Assembly (NCBI GenBank): GCA_014526335.1
Contig: JACTAT010000002.1
Coordinates: 3,206,506 to 3,270,505 of the forward strand
From: Chrysaora quinquecirrha
Taxonomy: Eukaryota; Cnidaria; Scyphozoa; Semaeostomeae; Pelagiidae
Reading direction: 5' to 3'
Length of the DNA stretch: 64,000 bases
Shown here: piece by piece, positions 43,542 to 55,100 of the stretch
Position numbering within the stretch: position 1 is the first letter of the stretch
Layout of the letters: each line of letters opens with the position of its first letter
Position numbers and translations under genes: made by a program
The notes under the pieces: model-generated
Databases searched by the model: none
The model's input: the letters and a program-made list of their open reading frames with translations, nothing else
Told to the model about the DNA's origin: nothing

Positions 43542-44439
43542 CTTGGATTCTTCTTTTTGCATTGCTGTCGTATTTACTGAGCTGTCTGACTAATATAGGC
43601 CTCTGTGCACTCTGCATTACATTTTGCTGTAATCTTCACATTTATTCATAACATATTTTATGCTAATTTATGTATGTCCATCTGCTTAGTGTTGCTTTTT
43701 CAGTTACATCTGCTAACAAGGCCACTGGAGTCGACAAGTTCTTTCGGGGAGGGGGTATAACGTTAAAGGATATTTGCCGATGCTCTATTCATCTCCCAAA
43801 AACGCAAATGGAAGCATTTGAAGAAGGTATTTATGAATTTGAATTGGAAAAAAAGACTTAAAAGTATTTTGTTTATTTTGGTGTTCACACACACAGAAAG
43901 TGGACCTTCTTCCAATCTGCAGCAGAAGACGACGATTCCTTTGATTTGATTTCCAATTAACCCCTCTTAAAAAATGTAACGTACGTCCCTTCCTTTTGTA
44001 ATAAATGATTCTTTGATGCAATCTCTGGAATTGCTTAAAAATGTTAGTGTGAATTAGTGTTTCTTCACTATTGTAAATACTAACATTAAATAATGTACAA
44101 TTACAATTACAACCATATGAAAGCGGAATATAATTTTTGTAATAATGCTACGTATTTTTCGGAAGCATGTACAACTCTATCCTGACTTCTCATTGCTCTT
44201 TAATCCGAGGGCGTGGTCTCTGCTGAACCCTACTGACGTCAAATGCCTGTGAAAATAGACTTTTAAACATTAGTGTTTTGAGGTTATTATTCATGCCTAT
44301 TTTTAAATATGAAATTAGATATGAGTGAGTTAAACTCTCAATGTTCAAAACAAGTTGGTTGAGTTGAGTTTTACTCAGTAGCTGAAGGACTTCATTTCAC
44401 GACAATCCAGAAAAGCTTACAAAAGGTTTTATTTACAAA
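43542..44439. other. Spacer between inhibitor genes 2 and 3
   Basis: No conserved exon found. The open frames at 43670-43861 (+) and 43785-44021 (-) have no family signal. Confidence 0.55.
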
Positions 44440-47400
44440 ATGGCTGATAGAACTTCGAAGTTTACGTGTAGAATGGTACGTGATTTAAACTTTGCTCTGT
44501 CGTGTACTGTGTTCGTATACTGCAAGTATACTGTATTGTATCTCTTATGAAAGAATTTACTGCTTTTTAATTAAATGCCTCTAAAACATAGATTTAAGAG
44601 GAGGGCGTTGTAAACTTTTCGTCCTCCAGAAAAACGTTTAACGTAAACCGAGAGATGTTTCTACTGCGAAGTAGCGAAAAACTGCGATCTGTTAGATCTT
44701 TTGGTATTAAGATTCGGAAACTTTATTTATTTCAGATCCTCGTTGCGATGCTTGGTTCCTCGATGGGTAAGTTCCATAGATTTTAAGTATATTTCTAAGG
44801 TTTTCAGTTACAAAGCTTTTAGTTGGGAAGAGTAATACTATCCAGCCAGCCTTGAAACTTTTGCGTCTGCTGGAAAAGGAAAAGCTAACCTTTTTTGTTT
44901 GGCTGTAGTATCCATTCTTGTGTTTGGCGGGAGGACGCTCGTTTTGGTATAAATGTTTTACTTTTGTTTTATCAATCTGTTACTTTTTATTTTTCAGGTT
45001 ATGCAGCAAAACTTGAAGGTCCCAAAGGAGATACAGGCAGGACCCAAGGTAAAGTTGCAAATCATAGCAAACAGGATAGAGTAGCCAATTGATAGATTAA
45101 TAGGAGTGTTTTTAATTCATTTAATTAAATCTCTTTTTTCTGTAATTGAGATCGAGTTTGTTAAATTTTCAGGGAAAGAAGGAAAAAGATTATTGGACCA
45201 CCTGGGCCTAAGGGATATCCAAACGGTACTGTACACACCATTTGATGGAGCTTTTTCTAAAGAAATATGAATATAACACTTGCATAGAATAGTCGTATTC
45301 TTTTTGTAGATTTATACAGCTGAAATTTATTTGGCAGTTATTGTGACTTTATCAAAATTGATCATCTTAGCAAAAATGATACCCCAAGTTTGTAATTTCA
45401 GCAAATTTGATACCCCAAAATTTATTTTCCATCCTTAAAAAGGTACCTCAAAAAATGGCACATCCTGTGCCCATACATATGGGAGTTACCCCCGGGCTGC
45501 GACGTTGCAGACTATAAGCAATGCACAAAATTATAACGACGCTGTGTACTCTAGTAGCCCAGCCTGGCCACAATAAGTTGTTTTTCAGGGATTGTCCGAA
45601 ATATTGGCCTCTCAGTCCCACCATCCGGAATATTGAATTTCCGCCACTGAAGCAGATCTTATGGCGACAAGGCGGCTTTACCTGCATGGCGGATTGTTGT
45701 AGAATTAATAATTAATCGCCGACGGGGTTGCAATTTATCTATCTAATAAACTCGGCTTTTTAGTTACTCCATGCTATGGCCGTGCAGACCCTCTTTATGA
45801 TGATAGAAAAGACCCATTTGTTGTGGATTGTGCAGACCCACACACAGATGTCCAACAAACTACTTCTGTCATGTGCACGAAACTGATCGATTCGCTGTTT
45901 GCTGTCCAAATTACGTGAAGCCAGGTAAGGAATCCTAAATGAAGACTGTTCCTTAAGCGAACCTTCAGTGATCTAGAGCTTGGGAGCTCAGCTCCGTTCC
46001 AGTAACAGGGTCAAACCCAGAGGGAGGGTGAGATAGCTAGAGGTAGCCACGGGGTAACACCTTCCTTTCCGTGGTGAAACTATTTTTTAAGGTAGCTTAA
46101 ATGCAGCTGAATGCAAACGAAAGCAATCGCAGAATGAGCATTAGTGTATTGATTAAACTAAGAACTTTCTCGATTCTCACAGGCTTGGTCCTGTACTGTG
46201 TAAGGCAAGAATACACAGCTTTACAATGTTAAACCGTGCTAACAGGCAGTGGTCAAATTAAATGGCAAGGGACGATAACGAGTCTGACGTTCATGTACCA
46301 TTCGTATCAAGACTCTCGCCAGGACGAGATTCACCAGTTAACTGCAGCTCTGAGCCAATGCAAAAAGAACAATGGGTGGGGTGTGGTCAGATCAAGAGAA
46401 AAGACTGGAGTAGCGTTGCTTAGATAAACCTTATGTAATACGCATTGAACCTCATGCCAGAAGTCCATACCTTTCGAAAACTGAAAGCGAATGTACCGAA
46501 CTTTTTGACCCCCTGTCAACAAAACACTTTCAATTTTGCAGAAAGGCTACCACAGTGTCATCTTGTCCAGCAATCAAAGCGAACGGGGGCAAGCCGTAAT
46601 TCATACCTTTATTCACTTGATTGCCTTCATTCAATTTTTAGAATGTCGCAGGCCCTGCCATAGAGGGTATCGACCTGTCTGCGGTAATGATGGGAAAACA
46701 TACTCCAATGCTTGCCTCTTGAAATTGGCCGCATGCAGAAATTCGTCAATAACCATTGCTTATAATGGGATATGCCGAGAAGAAGGTAAGTATTTTGTTC
46801 TGCATGGGAAGGTGTAGACATTAATGTCTTAATGGAGTCCATGTATAGATTTTTTTATGAGAAAAGCCCTAAGCTTCGTAGTCAGCATAATTTTTCTTTT
46901 CGTATGTTCATGACGTCATAATGATGTCATTGTATTCAGTATCACAACCAAGGTTGGTCAGCTGTTCGATGCAAATACTCTTCGATTCGACCAAATTTTC
47001 ATAGCCCTTGCTGTTCTAAATGCAAAGATACCAGGGGGCGCTGAAAATTCCCCCTCCCGTCTTCGAATGCTCGAAATAGGCCAATGCAGATAGTTTAGAT
47101 GGTCCACACGATTCACTTTATTATAACTTAAATCTCATAAGAGAGGTGTTTTGGGGTTTATAAGAAGTGCGCAATAGACCTTTTCGAAGAGGTCTGGGTC
47201 GGTGCGAGATTATTCTGCAAGATGGAGGTCAAGTATTTTCCTTCTGTGAGTTACTTGAATCTTGTTCCGAATCTTTTCCTTGAGTTGCTGCAGATATTTT
47301 CATTGTTTATTGTCGCAAAATCCTTTTCTCTCTTTATTTTCCATTATTCGAGAATTTTTGCTGCAATCCTATGCAATCATGTTTTGTCATCCCAAATTCG

Positions 47401-50400
47401 AGAGTTTGAAGAAAATTTTGCTGCACTAACCCTACTGAAGTGACTTCACTACAGGTCCGTGAAGGCGGAGAGGATTCCCTTACTTAAGATGACCGCTATC
47501 TTCCAGAAAAATGTCACGCAGACCCATATCTCTTTGAAAACGTCTATTTAGAAAATAAGCATAGCTAGAAGGGTTTTTCCAGATGAAGTTAGACGTAAGT
47601 ACAGTATTAAGACGTTTTTCGGAAAAACATTGAAGAATAACGAGGGAATTTGTTGATCTGATAGAAAATTGTTGTTTTAACGAGACTCGCTTCAAGAAGA
47701 AATACATCTGTATGTTGTTTTATTTTCAGATCATTGTTTGAGAGTTTGCACTGCTGAATTCAAACCTGTATGTGGAACTGATCGTCAAACATACGGCAAC
47801 CTTTGTCATCTACAGATTGCCCAGTGCAGGAATCCGAGAATTGCATTATCATACAACGGGAGGTGTAAGCCAGGTATACAACTCCTGTGTAATTTTATTT
47901 CTATACCGTATTTCTTTGAATAAGCACCTCCCTCGAATAAGTGTCCCCTTTTGATTTGAGCCAGCCATCAGGTTGGTCCCAGACACTTCTTTGATAGCTC
48001 TTGTCGGAAGGAATAAAGAAACACCTTATACCAGCTGGTGCAAAACTTTTTTTCGTCGGAACGTAAGTTTATTCGGACTTTTAAATAAGGGCCCTAATTT
48101 TCTGAAAATTAATAAGGGTATTGATTTCTGGATTATCAGTAAAAACTTTATAAACAACGGTCTTATTCTCGTTTGTGTTCACTTTTCTTGGTGAAGTGTT
48201 CCAACTGACATATAATAGTACATTTTAGCATCTATAGTAGGGTACGAGTTAATATTTTTGTTAAATTTTGGGTATGAATTTTAATGAAATTGGTATAAAT
48301 ATGGGTAGGTATTTCGCTTCTTAGGAGGCCAATCCCTATCCAAAACTAAGTAAGTTCCCCCCTCCCCGGGACTGTCGTAGCTTAATCTTGTATCGCGAGA
48401 CAAGCCAATTGTTATTTTTTTTACTCAGCTTGTGGAAGAATCTGTCCAAGCAACTACGACCCAATATGTGGAAAAGATGGAAAAACATATTCGAATCAAT
48501 GCAATTTTTTGATTGCTCGCTGCAGAAACCCACGACTCATGATCGCAAACAAAGGACCTTGCAAACCAGGTAGCTTCATAACCATTTCGTTTTTACAGGA
48601 AACCATAAATTTTCTATGCAAATAGGGCTTGACAAATCTAAGATCTTAGGAAACACCGCGGCGGTTTAAAGGGACCAAAGGAGTAATTGTCTCCAGATTT
48701 TACACATCGCTTGAGAACGAGGGTGAGAAGTCCTAAAGAAGGAGTGGTATACATGTGCCGTCCTGGTATATGAGTTTCGCGCCGATTCTTTGCCCTGATA
48801 ATGGGTCACTTGTGAACATTTGCCTAAGATATGGGTCGCGCGTCAATATTTTAGGTAATTTTCACTCTCATCGTTCTTTCCAGTCCTACCTTAAAAGTTT
48901 TCGAATAGAAGAAAGTCTAACAATTTTCAACGGTGCCTCCCCACTCCAAAAACGATGGGCAATCGTCAATTTCAACAAACTGTTAAAACTGGAAAGATGA
49001 GGGCTCAGTAAAGACGGTATAGTGTGGCATAAACTTGATGAAAGATTTTTGTTCTTCATGGCAGATTGTGTAAAAGTATGCAGTGCCGAGTTTAAACCAG
49101 TTTGTGGATCAAATCGTCAGACGTATGGTAACAGATGTCATCTGCAGCTTGCGCAGTGTAAGCATTCGAGATTGAGACTGTTACATACTGGACCATGCAA
49201 ACCAGGTAATGTTTTCTTGAATCAATACAAATGACATGAAATGAAACCTCCAACTTTATTTCTTTTCGTCTAGAATTCGGGGTTCGATGTCCACTGCAAA
49301 CAGTAAGCCAACAAGCGGCTTAGACAGTGTCTGTTAGACAACTGATACACTTCTCAGCTTGCTCAATTGACCCACTCAATGTAAAATGTATTAGCAATCT
49401 TCAATTATAGGTTACGATGGTATTTTCTTCATAGCCGTTGCAACCTACCCTACATTCTCATAAGTTGCTTTGCAAACTCGAATATTGAAGGGTATTTTAG
49501 GGTGGCTTTTCTTCAAACATTCCCTGCAACTGGATTTCATTTATGCTAAAATACCTTTGAAAGTGGGCATAAAATCAAAACAATTTTGCTCGAAAATGCA
49601 TACTAGAATCGTAAAACAGGCTGGCTGAATGTGTGTAAAACAATACCTTAAAGGTGGGTGGGGGGTTGGCAAAAACTCGGGAGCGCATCTCTGTACATTT
49701 CAGGGTTAAGTACCCCCTGGGCCTTAATACTGAGTCTTTCAGTCCTGAAAACAGTCTGATATATTATTTTATTTCAGCTTGCAGCAGGATCTGTCATTGG
49801 AAATATAAGCCAATATGCGGACAAGATGGAAAAACCTATAGCAACGCATGCTATTTCAGAGTTGCACGATGCAAGAACCCAGGCCTGAAAGTGGCCTACC
49901 GAGGAAAATGTGAAGCAGGTATATCATCATTAAGACATTAACCATTTTTTCATTTATAGATAGCCATTTTGAGGAAGCTTGATAACTAGATATTCTAAGA
50001 TTTGGCCAAAAACTTTGTAATCGTTGGCGTATTGTCGTGAGAATCGCTTCGCCATCGTTCAAATCCATAGCATAATCACTAATAGTTTCTTATTGACCGT
50101 GCAATTTTATTCTGTAGGAGATTTGGGGCTTGTATCTTTGTGAAAAGTTTGACTTAAACCTTTTTCTCGTTTGCCAACCGATAGTGTACAATAGATCTTT
50201 CTGTATAGGACTGGTGTATCATCTGAACTTTCCCATGTTATTATGTCCTCAACATTTTGCAGGTTGCCCTCTCCTTCATTGCCAACCGTGTCCACCTGGC
50301 CACACTTATGTGTACCGTGGTGGCTGCAAAACGTGCAAATGTTGTAAGTTCAATTTTCACAATTTTCACCTTACGAACTTTTTTCAATTTCAAGAAATAT

Positions 50401-50546
50401 CGAAACATGTTTCTTTATTCTCCCAATTATCATCAATTGTATTTATCTTTTATTTTCAAGATAAATGTACTACAATTTACTACAATTTATCTTGAAACTT
50501 CGCTTCCCTAAAAGTCAATCTTTTATTTTCAGCTCCATGGTTGTGA
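44440..50546 (+). CDS. Secreted collagen-like/lustrin-type/five-Kazal/antistasin-like inhibitor (inhibitor gene 3)
   Basis: Twelve exons: 44440-44475, 44736-44766, 44998-45048, 45173-45225, 45764-45924, 46642-46785, 47730-47873, 48429-48569, 49065-49205, 49778-49918, 50263-50343, 50533-50546; about 379 aa. Exons 1-2 give a signal peptide (ILVAMLGSS). Exons 3-4 encode a short collagen-like run ([16 protein letters not shown]). Exon 5 is a lustrin-type module like gene 1 exon 4 (PCYGRADPL...CPTNYFC...VCCP). Exons 6-10 are one Kazal domain each, P1 = Arg, Ala, Ser, Ala, Trp. Exon 11 is antistasin-like ([11 protein letters not shown]...GCKTCKC). Exons 4 and 5 are each one base short: the domain frame changes inside, and the outgoing phase is right only if a base is added. 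All later exons are clean. Either consensus errors or a recently damaged copy. Confidence 0.87.
45302..45470. repeat. Dispersed repeat with ATACCCCAA units
   Basis: TATACAGCTGAAATTTATTT and GATACCCCAAAATTTATTTT recur at 63830-64000. In inhibitor gene 3 intron 4; boundaries unknown. Confidence 0.5.
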
Positions 50547-50703
50547 ATCTTTCCTATCTTTCTAGACAGGTAATACAAAAAAGCTTTATTGCTAATGTTT
50601 GCTTATATGTTTGGTACTGTAATCCAATGCACTTACAATAGATAGATATAGTATACTTTATAGTCTTTATAATCTTTCAAGCCTGTTGATACTTCCAATG
50701 TTC

Positions 50704-50709
50704 AATAAA
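50704..50709 (+). terminator. Polyadenylation signal AATAAA, inhibitor gene 3
   Basis: Canonical hexamer 158 bp after the stop codon. Confidence 0.6.
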
Positions 50710-52170
50710 GTGTACTAGATAGACGTTTCGCCCAAATGGGTTACTTTTTCAGCGACGATTTCCCCACATATAGGTTTGTTTTTTGTAAAGAATCTCTACA
50801 AATGGGTGCCAATTTTCCAGTATACTCTTATGTGCCGAATTGCTGGGGGGTCGGAATAGGTGGGGGTTGGAACTACAGTCAGGATCTAATTGGAGCGGGG
50901 GGTCGGGATAAACGGGGGTGGACTTCACTTGACAAATTTTGTCAGGAAACTGCTGAAATGCAAAGCGAGGGACCCTATAGTACTTATAGCCTGTAGTACG
51001 TTCAGAAGCCTTGTCGCCATATCTAGAGTTGCCCATGGTGTTAAGCGGCCCCATAAATTGGATATATTTCTACCAATGGGTAAAACTTTCTCCTGTACAT
51101 TTCTTCTTATACTTATTTACATTGGTTCACTATAAAGTAACTAAATTTAACGGTAGACATGGGAGGGTTCGGCAACCACACGTCATCTCAGCGGGTTTTG
51201 GCAAAGGAGTTTCATTGCATCTATTCTTTGAATAGCACGATGCTTCCAAAGAGCCAAAACAGGACTTGAATTTTTCACCCGTTCACCTTTGGCAGATTGA
51301 TGTTCTGTTTTGGTTCCCTGTATTGGTAATCCTGCCGCTGCCCTTCATGTTGCTTGTATTTTTGGTTCTGTTAATTTAATTAACTAACGTGAAATTTGTA
51401 ATTTTATTACAGAGACTACATTGCAGATTTTGAAAATAAAAGAACCCAGTTTTTGATTTGGCACAGAACACTGAACAAGTGAGACAGAACACTAAGAACA
51501 TAGTATGAAAACAGGCTGTTTTTGATCAACTTGTATTGATATTTTCTCGTTAAAAACTTTTGTGCAACGTTGCAAAAATATCTTCGATGTCGTCATTTTA
51601 TGTGCCCCCCCCAAGGGCTTTGGCGTGATGCGTTATGATGCGGTATTTTATGCTCGTGATGACGTGAAAATTGGTTTTTCATCGCGTTTTCGCGTGCACG
51701 TGAAAATAGATTTTTTACCGCGTGATTACGTGAAAGTGGCTTTGAACATAGTGGTGGCGTGATTAAAGCTGCAATTTCTTTCAAATTAAAGTAGCAACAA
51801 ATGCATCCTGTTTGTAGGTCAAGTCACAACAGAATGCCATTTAAAATCTACTTTAGCTGAAACAAACCACTGACTGGATTTCCGATTTTGAGCGCGTGAA
51901 CGTGATACGGAAAATATTTCGACTTGATATAGCGTGAAAACTGAAAAGGCGAAAATATTGACGTGATCGTGTGATTGATAGACATGCTTGGGGGGCCACT
52001 TTCTTTTTTTGTGTCCAATTCTTATGACACCCACCAAAAAAATACCAGTAAAAGCTTCACAGGGGAAGCTGACCAGGCTAAATAGTCGAAAGACGAAAAA
52101 ACTGGAGATTTTCCAATATTTTTACTAGTAATACTTGTAAACGAGGCTGATAATTATAAAAGGGAACCAC
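50710..52170. other. Intergenic inhibitor gene 3 to PHGDH
   Basis: No conserved exon. Holds the GTGCCCCCCCCAAG-ended element (51602-51999). The overlapping open frames at 50736-51235 have no family match. Confidence 0.55.
51602..51999. mobile_element. CGTGA-rich element with GTGCCCCCCCCAAG ends
   Basis: Left GTGCCCCCCCCAAGG is inverted at the right as CTTGGGGGGCCAC. The interior is dominated by GCGTGA/ACGTGA units, each followed by A-rich spacers (for example ACGTGAAAATTGG, CACGTGAAAATAG, GCGTGAAAACTG). No coding capacity. Confidence 0.6.
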
Positions 52171-55100
52171 ATGGAATCGAAGGCTATCGAAGGCGGGACA
52201 TCTGAAGAAAAGAAGGTGAAGAACAGTCGAAAAATCATCATGGCACTGTTGAACGTAAAAAAAGTTTTGATAACAGATAAAATCGATCCTGTGTGTAAAA
52301 ATGTGTTTGAAGAGCATGGAGTTCAAGTAGACTTGAAACCTGGGATGCCAAAGGCAGATATTTTGACAGAAATCAAGGTATATCTCTGTCTAAAAGTTTT
52401 TGGCATGTTGTCAACATCGGGTTTTTTTTTGGTTGGCCTAAAAAGGTGGGCCTAAAAAATGGGCTGTAGCCAAGCTGCTACCAAGGGGCTGGCAGGAGTT
52501 CGAACATCAATTTTTCTGCTTTTCTGAATTTAAACAGTAAACTTGAGAATGTCTAAATTTTGTTTTGAAGTTCACAAGTTAAAGGTTTAAAAGGCTGGTA
52601 GGGACACTTGGCAAGTCAGAGACAGGGAACTACTCTACCCTACCCCACCACTCCCTTGCGGGTTTGTTCCCTAGTCCCTACTTCTGCTCCTAATTGCACA
52701 CCAGCTTCCATATACCGAGCTCATTAAGTGCAGCACTTGAATGCAATGTAACTGTCAAAACAGACACATTGCACCGGGGCGGGAATGTGGATTTGGGTTT
52801 TCAATGGTAATTTGTTACTAAGTTAGAACTCATAAACCCTAATATTCAATTTAAAAACTAGTTTCATTAATAGAAATAAACAAAAGTATCAAGATCTTTC
52901 TGCATAATTACAGTAGTTTCCTTACTGAACAAAATTTCATTTTGTTACTACTGAACTGTCCAATCTGCGGAGTATGGCATGTGCACGCACAAGATAAACA
53001 ATAGAGCAATAGAAAAGAACAATGGAAATATGCTTTTGCGCGCACAAGGTCTCATCGTGAGCTGCCATACTCTGCAGACTGGTGAACTGTAGTGTTGCGA
53101 AAATAAGGGGGCTTAATAGAGAAGGGCTGCTTAATTGAAATTTCACTTAGAAGAGAGGGCTTGATAGAGCTTTTATGGTATTGTTGTAGCTATAACTCTT
53201 CTTTCTTAATGCAGAACTATGATTGCATGATTGTAAGATCTGCAACAAAAGTCACTGCCGATGTCATCAATGCTGGTGAAAAATTGCAATTGATTGGCCG
53301 TGCTGGAACTGGAGTTGATAATATTGATATCAATGCAGCATCAAAGAAAGGCATATTTGTTATGAATACCCCTGGAGGTAATACTCTTAGTGCAGCAGAA
53401 CACACATGTGCATTGATTGCTGCATTAGCAAGGAACATTGGACAAGGTCATGCTTCAATGAAACAAGGAAAATGGGAAAGATCAAAGTTTATGGGATGTG
53501 AACTCAATGGTAAAACATTGGCAATTCTGGGTTTAGGAAGGATTGGGAAAGAAGTTGCTCTGAGAATGCAATCTTATGGTATGAAGGTATGCATAGCAAT
53601 CTGTAGAATAGCTCATTGAAATTTGGTGGCTTTTTTAATTGATGTATTCTATGTGCCTATTTTATGCTTGAGGCTCAATATTCATCATCCCTCATGCGTC
53701 ATGCTGGCCCTCTCCAAAAAGAATGCAAGATGAGTATGAAAAATCCAGGAGTCATAGGGATACTTGCTCTGTCCCACTATGAAACTCCAATTTATGAACA
53801 TTATGGACCAGAGGTTGGTGTTTTTGTATTTTATGCTTCTTTCACATTGCATCCAATTTATTTGATCCTTTTTTTAGACAATTGGTTTTGATCCCATTGT
53901 TTCAAAAGAAGATGCTGCAGAATTTGGAGTTGAATCTCTTTCGCTTGCAGAGATATGGCCACAAGCAGATTTTATTACCGTTCATACACCACTTATTCCT
54001 CAAACTAAAGGTGAACATTGTAATTCAAAATCTACTAAGAACTAAGAATTAGGTATATACTCTAATACCTTGGTCATCATTGTCCTTGTCTGTACGGTAT
54101 GTCGTTACTGTCCCATCTGTATGGTACATTTATTATGGACACAAGAATTTTTGCTATATGCTTCTCACTTCTACAACTCATGTGGGTACATGTACCTTTA
54201 TTCAAATAAGAAAGCATGCACAATTAAATGGGGGGTACCCTTTTGTGGGTAATAAGGGTACTTTCCCGTATGAGTTATGAGAAAAATTGGATATTTCTTT
54301 TCAGGCTTGCTGAGTCACAAAACTTTCAAACTGTGCAAAGATGGTATCCGTGTTGTCAATGTTGCACGTGGCGGTATAATTGATGAAAGTGATTTGCTTG
54401 AGGCATTGGATTCTGGTAAAGTTGCAGGAGCTGCCTTGGATGTTTTTGTATCTGAGCCGCCAACTGGTAAGTGCATTCAAACATTCATAGGTATCAGCAT
54501 CTAGAGCATCAACCCTTTTTGCTCAATTTGCAACAAATTTTTTGTCATTTGAGAGCAGTGTTTTGAGTCAAGAGAAGCTCAAACTTGTGATGTAAGTCAG
54601 AAAAATTTTGAAACTTTTTAGTTGGTTGCTCTCTTTCCAAAAATGATTTGAAGGAATAATTGATGGATTGGCTGTTTATATCTGTCTCCTTATCTTTTGG
54701 AAGAGCAACCTTTGTACAAGGCATCACATCGTTAGCTGGCATCAGTCAATAATTTGCTCTATGATGCTTATACCCTGAGAAGAAATGCTATTCACATCTA
54801 AATTTTCTTGTACAGAAAAGTTTCTTGCTGCTCATATTTTAAATGATCTTTAATATTTCTTGACTTTCATATGTTGTTTAGATGTAAGCGAGAAGCTTGC
54901 TATGCACCCTAAAGTTTTGAGTACCCCACATCTTGGAGCAAGCACCGTAGAGGCACAAACAAGGGTTGCTATGGAGATTGCACAGCAGATTGTCGATGCT
55001 TCAAAAGGTGGATCAATGTTTGGATTGGTAAGATTTGTACAATTCAAAATCTGTTACCTAAATTATACTAAGTACCATTGCTATCCCCCCAGGTTATAAC

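Noticed and set aside
50736..51235. Overlapping open frames after inhibitor gene 3
   Set aside because: They overlap on both strands, are G-rich and lack any domain or splice logic.
53664..53891. Extra PHGDH exon
   Set aside because: Exons 2 and 3 join in phase across it and match the human protein without a gap; the frame here has no PHGDH similarity.
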